From a virus, in the IMG/VR virus record IMGVR_UViG_3300046517_002021, positions 1-31,702 of that record: a stretch of DNA of 31,702 nucleotides; one strand, given 5' to 3'. Below, piece by piece: positions 1-7,371 of the stretch. The notes under the pieces are model-generated. The model was not told the DNA's origin, did not search any database, and saw only the letters and a program-made list of their open reading frames with translations. Position 1 is the first letter of the stretch. Each line of letters starts with the position of its first letter. The position numbers and the translations under genes were made by a program.

Positions 1-1
1 A

Positions 2-214
2 CATAAAACTGTCTGCGCTTTGGAGATAGCTAAAGTAGAAGGCAATATTCTCTACTTTGTAGAAGAAGGCTTTGCTCCAATAGTTGCTCCAGAAGAAATG
101 TTCCTTCGTTATACTCCAGTTCCTGGAGATAGATATGTAGTTTACGAAGGAGATGGTTATAAAAGCTTCTCTCCTAAGAAAGCCTTTGAAGAAGGTTATA
201 TTAGGATTTCTTAA
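2..214 (+). CDS. Small conserved phage head-region protein, 5' end off window
   Basis: The frame is open from base 2 to a TAA at 212-214, so this gene enters from the left edge. The visible 70 residues begin HKTVCALEIAKVE, which looks like the extreme N-terminus of the small phage proteins that often precede capsid genes, so perhaps only a few residues are missing. A TTG at 20-22 could be read as a start, but the similarity continues upstream of it. The C-terminal half, with YVVYEGDGYKSFSPKKAFEEGY, is the recognisable conserved part of this family, whose function is unknown to me. It lies upstream of the capsid block and is followed by a hairpin at 234-258, suggesting the end of a head-gene transcript. 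Assignment as a conserved hypothetical is fairly secure. Confidence 0.7.
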   Translation, partial: HKTVCALEIAKVEGNILYFVEEGFAPIVAPEEMFLRYTPVPGDRYVVYEGDGYKSFSPKKAFEEGYIRIS

Positions 215-233
215 GTAAGAAGAGAAGGTAAAG

Positions 234-258
234 ATAAAGGTCTTCGCCAGGACTTTAT
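234..258 (+). terminator. Putative hairpin terminator after the leftmost gene
   Basis: ATAAAG(G)TC pairs with GACTTTAT around an 8-nt loop, about 20 bp after the stop codon of the first gene. There is no long U tract after it (TTCC follows), so termination strength is uncertain. The 3' half belongs to an 18-bp sequence (250-267) that recurs inverted at 9379-9396. A weak second arm near 299-315 could make this part of the palindromic element family seen at other borders. Confidence 0.4.
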
Positions 259-351
259 TCCTAAGATAACTACCTACTAACTTAATTGCTCTGCTCAGCT
301 ACACGCCACAGAGTAACTTCCCCTTCCTAACTAAGAGAATGGAGGCTACAA

Positions 352-1056
352 ATGGTTGGTGTGAGAGCACTAGTTCAATCTTCTGGAGTTCCTGCTAGGC
401 TAAGTATGCCAGGAGATATCTTTATTGGTTCAGAAAATATAGCTGCTGGTTCTATTTCCACTGTAGGTAATGGAACTATTACTGGAGCTCAGATTGTTAA
501 CGGTATTATACTTCGTTCTGGCCCTACAGCTGCCTTTAATGATACTTACGATAGTGCTCTGGGTATTCTAACAGCTCTAGGAGGTAATGCTGATAGTGCT
601 AATGTAGTTCCTGGCTCTACTTTTAGAGTTCGAGTAATTAATACTACTGCTTTTGTTCAATCTTTTACTAGAGGAACTGGAGTTATTGCAGGACTAGGCT
701 TTAACACTCTAGCTGCAGGAACTTGGAGAGACTTTGTCTTCACTGTTGTTAACACTACTCCTCTCCTTACAGTAGCAGGAACTACACTTACTGGAGATCC
801 TAACGTAACTTTCTCTCTTCCTACAGGTATGACTTCTCTACCATATGGTCCTGGCTATGGAGCTTATAATATCTCTCCAGGAGCTACTATTGTAGGAACT
901 GGTATTCCTGTAGGAACTACTGTGCTCTCTGTAACTCCGGGAGCTAGTGGACTAGTAGGAGTTGTTATGAGTGCGAATGCTACAGCTACAGGAACAGTGC
1001 AAGTTAGCTTTGGACCTACTTTGACAGTAGACTCCATAGGTAGTGGAACTGTTTAA
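352..1056 (+). CDS. Putative virion structural protein, beta-rich, upstream of capsid
   Basis: This 234-residue protein is rich in Gly, Thr, Val and Ser with many short beta-type stretches (for example residues 130-234) and no Cys. It has no enzyme motif that I can see. The composition and position directly before the major capsid gene fit a head decoration, stabilisation or minor capsid component. The start is well supported: GGAGG lies 6-7 nt upstream of the ATG. Residues about 36-70 (GTITGAQIVNGIILRSGPTA) look like the globular core, while the C-terminal third resembles a surface-exposed beta domain. Function is inferred from context only. Confidence 0.55.
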   Translation: MVGVRALVQSSGVPARLSMPGDIFIGSENIAAGSISTVGNGTITGAQIVNGIILRSGPTAAFNDTYDSALGILTALGGNADSANVVPGSTFRVRVINTTAFVQSFTRGTGVIAGLGFNTLAAGTWRDFVFTVVNTTPLLTVAGTTLTGDPNVTFSLPTGMTSLPYGPGYGAYNISPGATIVGTGIPVGTTVLSVTPGASGLVGVVMSANATATGTVQVSFGPTLTVDSIGSGTV

Positions 1057-1060
1057 GTTA

Positions 1061-1110
1061 GAGAAGCGCTTAGATATTTCCTACTCGTAACAAAACGCAC
1101 GCAACTTCTG
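1061..1110 (+). repeat. Weak copy of the inter-operon palindromic element (1057-1159 gap)
   Basis: A GC-containing arm (GAAGCGC) at 1063-1069 faces CGTAACAAAACGCACGCAAC at 1086-1105, around an AT-rich core. The 13-mer CGTAACAAAACGC (1086-1098) recurs inverted at 28310-28322, which is the same sense relative to the local genes, and AACTTC follows in both places. Pairing of the two arms is poor, so membership in the family rests mainly on this shared right arm. Confidence 0.35.
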
Positions 1111-1159
1111 CTACTTGGTAAGTTAGTAGCTAAGAGAGAGAAGAGAAAGAGAGAAAGTT

Positions 1160-2383
1160 ATGACAACCGGTATCTTCAACACTAATAACTTCACTCAGGA
1201 CCTAGCAGCTAAGTCCTTTGCTGGAATGATTACCAGGCTTATGCCTAATGGTAATGCTCCATTGTTTGCTCTTACTTCCATGCTTCCATCTGAAACTGCA
1301 CTACAAACAGAGCATGGCTTCTTTACCAAAACTATGTTGTTTCCTCAGCTAACTATGGGAGCTGTTGCTGCTCTTGCTACAGATACCACTATCACTGTTA
1401 CTACAACTGCTAACATCATCTCCGGTATGTTGATGAGAGTAGATACTACTGGAGAGAATGTCCTTATTAATTCAGTTCTTTCTCCAACTTCTGTTTCTAT
1501 CCAAAGAGCAGTTGGTAGAACAGCTGCAGCTGCTATTGGAGCTAGTGTTAGACTTTACCAAGTAGGAACAGCTTTTGAAGAAGCTAGCCTTCGGCCAAAC
1601 GCTCTTGCTATTAACCCTGTAAGAATTACTAATCTAACTCAAATCTTCCGTAATACTTGGGCAATTAGTGATAGCGTAAGAGCTACACAGATGATTGCTG
1701 GAGATACTAACGTAGCTGAGAATAGACAAGACTGCGCTGCTTTCCATGCTGCTGATATTGAGAAAGCTATCTTCTTTGGGCAGAAGTTTGCTGGAACTAG
1801 GAATGGACAGCCTTTCAGGGTTATGGATGGTCTTGTTTCTATTGTTAGCACTTTGGCTAACTACCCTCCAACCTACGCTGCTCCTAACGTAACAGTGGCT
1901 GGAAGTACTACTAACTACACTCAGTTTGAAGCTGCTTTTGATCCAGCTTTTAATCAAGCTACAGATCCTAAAGTAGCTAATGAGAGAGTTCTCTTCGTAG
2001 GAGGAACTGCTAAGAAAGTTATTAACAACATTGGTAGGCTCAATGGAACTTACTATATGGTAGATGGACAGACTTCTTGGGGCCTTCAGTTCTCTACTAT
2101 TAAGATAGCACGTGGAACTTTCCGGATTATTGAGCATCCACTGTTTAATACTAATCCTTCTTGGCAGAAGTATGCAGTAGCTGTAGATCTCTCTTCCTTT
2201 GCTCTTGCTTATCTTGGAGATAGGAAAACTCAGAATAAAGAGTTTAATATGAATAATGTAGAAGCTGCTGACAATGGTATTGATGCAGTAGGTGGGACTC
2301 TTACTACGGAGCTTACTACAGTAGTTAAAAATCCTCCAGCTAATGCTATTATGACCAACATGACAGCAGCTGCTGCAGGATAA
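1160..2383 (+). CDS. Major capsid protein (HK97 fold, SU10-like / DUF5309-type)
   Basis: The 407-residue length, position and sequence style fit the SU10-like major capsid family. The N-terminus (FAGMITRLMPNGNAPLFALT) is followed by a beta-rich insertion at about residues 70-135. The typical core follows: NLTQIFRNTWAISDSVRATQ around residue 160-180, then the diagnostic DIEKAIFFGQ segment and a C-terminal region ending in a flexible Ala-rich tail (TAAAAG). Such proteins form the icosahedral shell by HK97-type assembly. No scaffolding or protease gene is seen inside this window. The leader upstream is a long purine-rich stretch, GAGAGAAGAGAAAGAGAGAAAG, acting as a diffuse ribosome site before ATG. 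The gene is followed by a heptamer purine repeat and a strong palindromic element, consistent with separate processing of an abundant capsid transcript. Confidence 0.85.
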   Translation: MTTGIFNTNNFTQDLAAKSFAGMITRLMPNGNAPLFALTSMLPSETALQTEHGFFTKTMLFPQLTMGAVAALATDTTITVTTTANIISGMLMRVDTTGENVLINSVLSPTSVSIQRAVGRTAAAAIGASVRLYQVGTAFEEASLRPNALAINPVRITNLTQIFRNTWAISDSVRATQMIAGDTNVAENRQDCAAFHAADIEKAIFFGQKFAGTRNGQPFRVMDGLVSIVSTLANYPPTYAAPNVTVAGSTTNYTQFEAAFDPAFNQATDPKVANERVLFVGGTAKKVINNIGRLNGTYYMVDGQTSWGLQFSTIKIARGTFRIIEHPLFNTNPSWQKYAVAVDLSSFALAYLGDRKTQNKEFNMNNVEAADNGIDAVGGTLTTELTTVVKNPPANAIMTNMTAAAAG

Positions 2384-2386
2384 GAA

Positions 2387-2421
2387 AGAGAAGAGAGAAG
2401 AGAGAAGAGAGAAGATAGAAG
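2387..2421 (+). repeat. Purine heptamer tandem repeat (AGAGAAG)n after capsid gene
   Basis: Four exact copies of AGAGAAG (2387-2414) plus one copy with a single change (2415-2421) follow the capsid stop codon directly. Together with neighbouring bases they give an almost uninterrupted polypurine strand of about 43 nt (2384-2426). A similar purine run precedes the capsid start at 1134-1155. The repeat probably arose by slippage; copy number may vary between relatives. Confidence 0.8.
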
Positions 2422-2426
2422 AGAAG

Positions 2427-2506
2427 CAATAGGTATGGCGCCGATTTTGCTCTTAGTTAAGAGCTCTCTTAGTTAAAAGAAAAAAATCGCGCATACCTTC
2501 GATTGG
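2427..2506 (+). repeat. GC-clamped palindromic element, best copy (post-capsid)
   Basis: The left arm (CAATAGGTATGGCGCCGATT) at 2427-2446 pairs with the right arm ending CGCGCATACCTTCGATTG at about 2481-2505, with small bulges. The core carries two direct copies of CTCTTAGTTAA (2450 and 2466). Each forms a hairpin with AGTT loop: CTCTT/AAGAG is perfect, CTCTT/AAAAG has one mismatch. The T tract is inside the stem, pairing with the A tract of the other arm, so this is not a standard terminator. It lies between capsid and the next gene, ending about 30 bp before that start. Confidence 0.7.
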
Positions 2507-2534
2507 TAACTTCCCTGTTATGGAGTTAAACAAA

Positions 2535-3065
2535 ATGGCAATGGCAGCAGCTAAGAAAGAAACTTCTGTAACCAAAGTCTACTACCATCCTATGGATAAT
2601 GCTAAGCTCCTTAGAGAAGATGGATCAGAGATTATCTTTGTTTGTAACTACTATGTGGCAGTAGGAGAGAAAGATATAGAGTTTCTAGATAAAGAGTCTG
2701 ATCACCCAGCTACAGGAGTTGAAGCAGCTGATATGGAAACTCCGCAAGCTAAACGCTACATAGAAAGTGTAGAAGCTAAGAAGAAGAGAGATGAAGCAGA
2801 AGTTGAGGCTAATAAACTTCTTCTTCGTAGAGAAGATGTAGTTCCTGTTTTCTCTATGGCTGCTTATGAAGAGCAACATGCCGCGGTAGTTACTTCTTCT
2901 CATCCTTCTCCTGTTAGTAGTGGCGAAAGTGGAAGTGGAAGTGCAGAAGATAAGAGAGAAGGAGCTTACGGAACTACAGGAGTAGTTAACACTGGTAATC
3001 TAACTAGAGATCAACCAGCTGTTTCTACTTCTACTACTCATGGACAGAATAGGGATAAAAAGTAG
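2535..3065 (+). CDS. Hypothetical virion-region protein, paralogue of the next gene
   Basis: A frame opens at ATG 2520, but GGAG at 2522-2525 sits 9 nt before the ATG at 2535, and nothing resembling a ribosome site precedes 2520, so I prefer 2535 (176 residues). The N-terminal domain contains SVTKVYYHPMDNAKLLREDG, then EIIFVCNYYVAVGEKDIEFL, closely mirrored in the following gene. A charged helical middle (residues about 75-105, rich in Glu, Lys and Arg) leads to a Ser/Gly/Thr-rich disordered C-terminus. Such pairs downstream of capsid genes are usually minor head or completion proteins. I do not recognise a defined family. The TAG stop abuts the next ATG, so translation is probably coupled. 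Confidence 0.6.
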   Translation: MAMAAAKKETSVTKVYYHPMDNAKLLREDGSEIIFVCNYYVAVGEKDIEFLDKESDHPATGVEAADMETPQAKRYIESVEAKKKRDEAEVEANKLLLRREDVVPVFSMAAYEEQHAAVVTSSHPSPVSSGESGSGSAEDKREGAYGTTGVVNTGNLTRDQPAVSTSTTHGQNRDKK

Positions 3066-3698
3066 ATGTCAGGCTCTGCTAGTTCTCTTTCTACTGAAGG
3101 CTTGCTTAACACTGTAGTTAAAGTTCCTAAGCTTTCTACAGCTAAGTCTTCCGTAACTAAATACTACTACTGTCCTATTACTTATGCCAGCTTCTTTCGT
3201 CCTGATGGAATGAGGCTGGTATTTGTTCAAGGAGTTCATGCTACTGATTTAGTAGCTACTCAGAACTACTTGGATGCAGAGATTAGTGGAGAGAATGGAG
3301 ATCCTCATCCTTATCTCTCTATTGCTACAGAGGAACAAGTTACTCACTACAAGATGTTTGTCGATCCTAGAGGAACTTTAGAAGAGGAGCTACGGCCGAA
3401 GATAGAAGCTGAAATGAGAGAAAAGTTGGAGGAAGAGATTAGGAATAGACAGAATACTAAAGGTATTGCTCCAACTTTTCCTTCTGCTGCTGATGAAGAG
3501 AAGCTATCAGGAATTGATAGGAAAGCTAAGGTAGAAAGAATAGCTAGTGGAACTGGCTTGGTTAGTCCTCCAGTAGTTCCAACTGCTCCTATTGGAAGCT
3601 TTCAACAAGGAGTAGTTGGTAGTGATAAACTAGGTGGAGGCGCTGCTGGTTCTGCATCTACCACGTCTACGTCTTCCACTACTTCAGTTACTAAGTAG
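3066..3698 (+). CDS. Hypothetical virion-region protein, second of a tandem pair
   Basis: This is a 210-residue protein. Residues about 25-70 (SSVTKYYYCPITYASFFRPD, then GMRLVFVQGVHATD) align with the start of the preceding protein, pattern VTK-x-YY-x-P-x(6)-R-x-DG, indicating an old tandem duplication. The middle is a Glu/Arg-rich helix (about 112-135) that could form a coiled coil, and the C-terminus is a Ser/Thr/Gly-rich tail. The ATG follows the preceding stop codon directly with only a weak upstream AGGG, so it is probably translated by re-initiation. Function is unknown; position suggests a head or head-tail component. Confidence 0.6.
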   Translation: MSGSASSLSTEGLLNTVVKVPKLSTAKSSVTKYYYCPITYASFFRPDGMRLVFVQGVHATDLVATQNYLDAEISGENGDPHPYLSIATEEQVTHYKMFVDPRGTLEEELRPKIEAEMREKLEEEIRNRQNTKGIAPTFPSAADEEKLSGIDRKAKVERIASGTGLVSPPVVPTAPIGSFQQGVVGSDKLGGGAAGSASTTSTSSTTSVTK

Positions 3699-3703
3699 CT
3701 TAG

Positions 3704-3741
3704 AGCCTCCGGCGGGCCGCTTTTTCTTCTTAGTTAAGAGA
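3704..3741 (+). terminator. GC-rich terminator-like / half palindromic element
   Basis: GCCTCCGGCGGGCCGC followed by TTTTT lies just after the preceding stop codon. A short stem (GCCU with GGGC, loop CCGGC) can form, followed shortly by the T run, so it may act as a weak intrinsic terminator. Next comes TCTTAGTTAAGA, the same core hairpin (AGTT loop) found in the 2427-2506 element. AAGAGAGGACTT is shared with the copy at 19287-19356. No right arm is seen, so it looks like a left half of the family. Confidence 0.45.
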
Positions 3742-3752
3742 GGACTTCACTA

Positions 3753-3977
3753 ATGACTTTGCTTCATCACTCTACTTTCCAGTATCTCAAGCCTACAGAA
3801 GCACAGTTTAAATTAATGGATAGACTACGAACATCTTCTGCTATCTATGCTTCTCTCCTAGATGTAGAGCTACCAGAAGGGCCTGATAAAACCTACATTC
3901 TTAGATCTCTTAGGTCTATAGCTATGTGGGTTAATGTAGCTATTACTAGACAAGCAGATGGAACTCCTAGAGACTGA
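3753..3977 (+). CDS. Acb2-like small protein (putative cyclic-nucleotide sponge, anti-CBASS)
   Basis: This 74-residue protein looks like two helices linked by a P-x-G turn. Residues 16-38 form the first helix (EAQFKLMDRLRTSSAIYASL); then PEGPDK (41-46) leads into the second, YILRSLRSIAMWVNVAITR (48-66). The pattern P-G-(E/D)-K, L-R-x-L, M-W-x(3)-A-I-x-R matches what I know of the Acb2 family (T4 Vs.4 and related phage proteins). That family binds cyclic di- and trinucleotides and blunts CBASS signalling, with some members also acting on Thoeris signals. It is placed among tail genes with a good AGAGGA ribosome site. Similar small proteins in podovirus structural clusters carry this name by homology only, so actual ligand binding is an inference. 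Confidence 0.55.
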   Translation: MTLLHHSTFQYLKPTEAQFKLMDRLRTSSAIYASLLDVELPEGPDKTYILRSLRSIAMWVNVAITRQADGTPRD

Positions 3978-4009
3978 GACTGAAAGCTAAAGTCTGAGGA
4001 AGTTAAAGA

Positions 4010-4795
4010 ATGAACTTCGTAGATATAGTAAATCAGGTAATTCTTTACACTAACCGTCCTGATTTAGGCTTTGAGAATGTTGGTGGAGATGGACAGATAC
4101 CTCAACTTGTCCTCTCTGCTGCTATGAATATTCATTCTTTAGACTTCTTCTGGAGAGATATTGTAGAAAGTGATGTGCTATTTCCAACTACTGCTTATCT
4201 ACAGAACTTAGATACTTCCATTCTTCCTCGCTACAGGAGTTTAGCTTACTTCCGTAAGTGGGATTTACAGGAAGGAATGATGGATGATGCTCAGAATATA
4301 GCTACTTCCTACGGAGCTTTTGGTAACTACTACCCTCCTGTTAACTACCCTCCTTCTTCGTCTCCCTTACCAATAGATCCTATTACTGGAGTCTCTGTTT
4401 CTTATGAGAACCAATATAAGATGTTGGATATTGTAGACACTAGAAGTATGTTTGATGATTATGGACTTGTGAGAAGTGACATCTGCTATTCTGCAGGAAA
4501 TACTTTAAGAATTAAGAGCACTACACTTTTAAGTATGGGAAAGATTGGTTACTATCAATACCCTTCTAATGATATAAGTAACAATGGAGCTAACTGGATA
4601 GATTGGATAGCAGATAGTTATCCTTTTGCTATAATTTGGCAAGCTGTAGCTATGGTATTAGTTGTTATGGGAGATACAGATGGAGCTAAAGCTATTCTAC
4701 GTCCAGCTAATCCAAGAACTGGTGATCCTGGAGGAGTAGCTGCACAAGCTATTACTGCATTGGTAGCTGGAAATATAGAAGCTTCAGCTAGATAA
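4010..4795 (+). CDS. Putative tail adaptor / head-tail connector protein
   Basis: The protein has 261 residues. It begins MNFVDIVNQVILYTNRPDLG, followed by LVLSAAMNIHSLDFFWRDIV and the LPRYRSLAYFRKWD region at about residues 72-85. Helical N-terminal and beta-rich middle parts of this style are typical of the ring protein that joins portal to tail nozzle in short-tailed phages (the role of T7 gp11). The gene directly precedes the large beta-propeller-like tail protein, the usual adaptor-nozzle order. GAGGA lies 9 nt upstream of ATG. I assign the role from order and general sequence style, not from a recognised signature motif. Confidence 0.55.
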   Translation: MNFVDIVNQVILYTNRPDLGFENVGGDGQIPQLVLSAAMNIHSLDFFWRDIVESDVLFPTTAYLQNLDTSILPRYRSLAYFRKWDLQEGMMDDAQNIATSYGAFGNYYPPVNYPPSSSPLPIDPITGVSVSYENQYKMLDIVDTRSMFDDYGLVRSDICYSAGNTLRIKSTTLLSMGKIGYYQYPSNDISNNGANWIDWIADSYPFAIIWQAVAMVLVVMGDTDGAKAILRPANPRTGDPGGVAAQAITALVAGNIEASAR

Positions 4796-4815
4796 GAGAA
4801 GGAGTTAAAGAGAAA

Positions 4816-6387
4816 GTGGCTCTCTACGAAGTATCTGTTAACTTATCTTCTTCTCTATACCCCTTTGCTACAGAGATGTGGGGTAGAACTATTATGTTCC
4901 CTCAATTAGATGAGAATTACAATAGAACTATCTTCTCTTCAGTAGATCCTGGCTTCGAGAAGCAACTTCCTCAAGTCTTCTACATGCATAATGTTATGCC
5001 TACAGTTTTGGGTTATCAAAGTATTGGATTTGATCAATTAACAGGAATAGCTACTACTGACTTTGAAGTTGTTTTAGATCATGCTTTCCAAGTTCAAACT
5101 CCAGATCAGAATAACTTTATCTATGTTCCTGGAGGTGGAAAGAACTTTATCTTTAATGGAAATGGTTGGGTAGAAGCTCCTTGGTTTCCTGCTAATACTA
5201 TAACTTCTACTACAATAACTACCACTGCTTTCCTACATGGACAGACTTATATTTACTTCGCTAATATCGGTTGCTACACTTATGATAATCTCACTAATAC
5301 AATGGTATCTGTGACTTTACAAGGATTAGATCCTACAAAGATAGTAAGCATCTGTGCTGCTAATGGCTACATGATAGCTGCTAGTGAAGATGCAGTAGCT
5401 TGGTCCTCTATAGTTGATCCTACAGACTTTGTTCCTTCACTAGTAACTGGTGCAGGTGGAGGAAGTATTAATGATGCTAAGGGATCAATAGCAGTAGCTC
5501 TTCAGATAAGTGGAGGCTTTATTATCTACTGTCAGTATAATGCAGTAGGAGCTACTTATAGCGGCAACTCCAGCTTTCCTTTCATTTTTCTAGAAGTAGC
5601 TAATAGTGGAGGAATAAGCACTCCTGAACAAGTAACTCATCACTCCAATAGATCTACTCATATTGTTTATGGCTCTTATGGATTACAGGAGCTTAATAAA
5701 GCCTCTGCTAAAGGAGTTTATAATGAAGCTTCTGACTTTCTTGCTAGTAAGTTATTTGAAGACTTTGATGAAGAAACTAATACTTTCTACTCTACCTATC
5801 CTCCACAACCTTTAGCAGTTAAATTAGTAATAGTAATGGGTCGCTATCTTGTTATTTCCTATGGTATTAACTACTTAAAATACACTCATGCTATAGTTTA
5901 TGATATGGAATTTAAGAGATATGGTAAGATTAAGATAAATCATACAGATTGCTTCGAATGGAATGATCCTCATGTAAGTAATCCTGTTCATCCTACAGCT
6001 AGTAGAGTTCTACCAAAGAAGAGCATTGTCTTTCTACAGGAGAAAGGGGAGCTCTTTATGGTTAACTTTGACTTTTCTTCTGCAGGAGATAAAGGAGTTT
6101 TTATAATAGGTAAGTTTCAATTTCGTAGAGGAACTTGGATAACTCATCAATATGGAATAGTAGATAGTATTAATAGAAACATACCTTGTAGGTATCAAGT
6201 ATGGCCTACAAAGAATGGTAAGGACTTCTTAACTCCCTCTACTGCTGTAAAAAATGCTAAACTTTCAGGAACTAAGAGCTCTCTTTATCAGAAGCTTATA
6301 TCAGGACAGAACATTAGCATAATGCTTAGTGGAGGATTTAATCTTTCTTCTCTTCTCTTTGCATTTACTACTTCTGGTAAAAGGTAA
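4816..6387 (+). CDS. Putative tail nozzle / tail tubular protein
   Basis: This 523-residue protein starts at GTG (4816) with AAGGAG about 11 nt upstream, just after the adaptor stop codon. It is almost entirely beta-type sequence with regularly spaced aromatic and Asn/Gly turns (for example NFIYVPGGGKNFIFNGNGWV at about 95-114 and HSNRSTHIVYGSYGLQELNK at about 276-295), as expected for a beta-propeller nozzle such as T7 gp12 or P22 gp10. It would form the distal tail tube below the adaptor ring. No enzyme motif is visible. The assignment rests on length, fold-type composition and position between adaptor and fibre genes. Confidence 0.55.
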   Translation: MALYEVSVNLSSSLYPFATEMWGRTIMFPQLDENYNRTIFSSVDPGFEKQLPQVFYMHNVMPTVLGYQSIGFDQLTGIATTDFEVVLDHAFQVQTPDQNNFIYVPGGGKNFIFNGNGWVEAPWFPANTITSTTITTTAFLHGQTYIYFANIGCYTYDNLTNTMVSVTLQGLDPTKIVSICAANGYMIAASEDAVAWSSIVDPTDFVPSLVTGAGGGSINDAKGSIAVALQISGGFIIYCQYNAVGATYSGNSSFPFIFLEVANSGGISTPEQVTHHSNRSTHIVYGSYGLQELNKASAKGVYNEASDFLASKLFEDFDEETNTFYSTYPPQPLAVKLVIVMGRYLVISYGINYLKYTHAIVYDMEFKRYGKIKINHTDCFEWNDPHVSNPVHPTASRVLPKKSIVFLQEKGELFMVNFDFSSAGDKGVFIIGKFQFRRGTWITHQYGIVDSINRNIPCRYQVWPTKNGKDFLTPSTAVKNAKLSGTKSSLYQKLISGQNISIMLSGGFNLSSLLFAFTTSGKR

Positions 6388-6396
6388 TTAGCAGAG

Positions 6397-7347
6397 ATGA
6401 GTAGCACTAATTCACAATACACTGCTCCTGTAGACTTCCGCATAAGTCAAACTCCTCCAGATGATATTCCTCCAGAATATAGAACTACATTTACTCAGCT
6501 ATATAACTCCATCCAACAGATTATTAGAACTTTTACTAACAACTGTGGCATTGCTATGCAGCCTTCTAATCTATGGGATGGGTTAGATGGATCTTCCTCC
6601 ACACTTCTAGCAGGTAATCTTAATCGTTTTTATGTAACTGCTTCTGAAGATCTTGAGTACGGAGTTGCTATTTCTCTTACCCAAGAAGATCCGGTAAGAG
6701 CTAAGTTAGCGACTGCTGGAGGTGTTCCTGCTCATGGCTTCTGCACTACTCCTGGAGGTATTGTTAATGGAGCAGTAGGAGAAGTTCAGCTACATAGTGG
6801 AGTTGTTAACATCTCCGGACTACTTCCTGGAGCTTCTTATTTTCTATCTACTACTACGGGGCTAGTTAGTCCAACTCCTCCAGCTTCTCCTGGCTTGATA
6901 AGTCAGTTCCTAGGAGTAGCTATTAACTCCACTACTCTCTTCTTCTTTATTGAAGGTAAAGGAGAGGGAGATGTAATAGATAAAGAGCGGCTTCTCTCAA
7001 CTCCTGTTAGTGAGGATGTAGTCTATGGAGCAGCAGTTAATTTCTTCGACAACTCTGGAACTCTTACAGCACGAAATGCTAATGCAACTAACAATACTAA
7101 ACCAGCTCAAGGCTTCTGTGCTACGGCAGGAGGAGTTACTGCTGGTAATACGGGAGCAATGCAGATTATTAATGGAACAGTTGGAATTAGCGGTTTAACA
7201 AGAGGAAGTAGTTACTTTCTATCTACTACTGATGGTCTTATATCTAATGCTCCTGCAGCAGCTGCTGGTAATATAACTCAGTATGTAGGCTTTGCTATTT
7301 CTGACTCGTTGTTAGCTTTTAACTTAACAGCTTGGCTACAACACTGA
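6397..7347 (+). CDS. Putative tail fibre or virion protein with internal domain duplication
   Basis: After an N-terminal helical part (residues 1-60, including YRTTFTQLYNSIQQIIRTF), the 316-residue protein contains two copies of one domain of about 100 residues. Matching pieces are AHGFCTTPGGIVNGAVGEVQ with AQGFCATAGGVTAGNTGAMQ, ISGLLPGASYFLSTTTGLVS with ISGLTRGSSYFLSTTDGLIS, and QFLGVAIN with QYVGFAIS. Each copy keeps one Cys in the GFC motif. Duplicated small beta domains of this kind occur in tail fibre and receptor-binding adaptor proteins. The gene sits between nozzle and spike. The ribosome site is weak (GCAGAG next to the ATG), 9 bp after the preceding stop, so expression may depend on coupling. 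Confidence 0.55.
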   Translation: MSSTNSQYTAPVDFRISQTPPDDIPPEYRTTFTQLYNSIQQIIRTFTNNCGIAMQPSNLWDGLDGSSSTLLAGNLNRFYVTASEDLEYGVAISLTQEDPVRAKLATAGGVPAHGFCTTPGGIVNGAVGEVQLHSGVVNISGLLPGASYFLSTTTGLVSPTPPASPGLISQFLGVAINSTTLFFFIEGKGEGDVIDKERLLSTPVSEDVVYGAAVNFFDNSGTLTARNANATNNTKPAQGFCATAGGVTAGNTGAMQIINGTVGISGLTRGSSYFLSTTDGLISNAPAAAAGNITQYVGFAISDSLLAFNLTAWLQH

Positions 7348-7371
7348 GTCTCTTCAGAAGGTAAGAAAGCA

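Noticed and set aside
1634-2137. Antisense open frame of 167 residues inside the capsid gene
   Set aside because: Ser-rich, no conserved features, no ribosome site, opposite to all genes in this arm.
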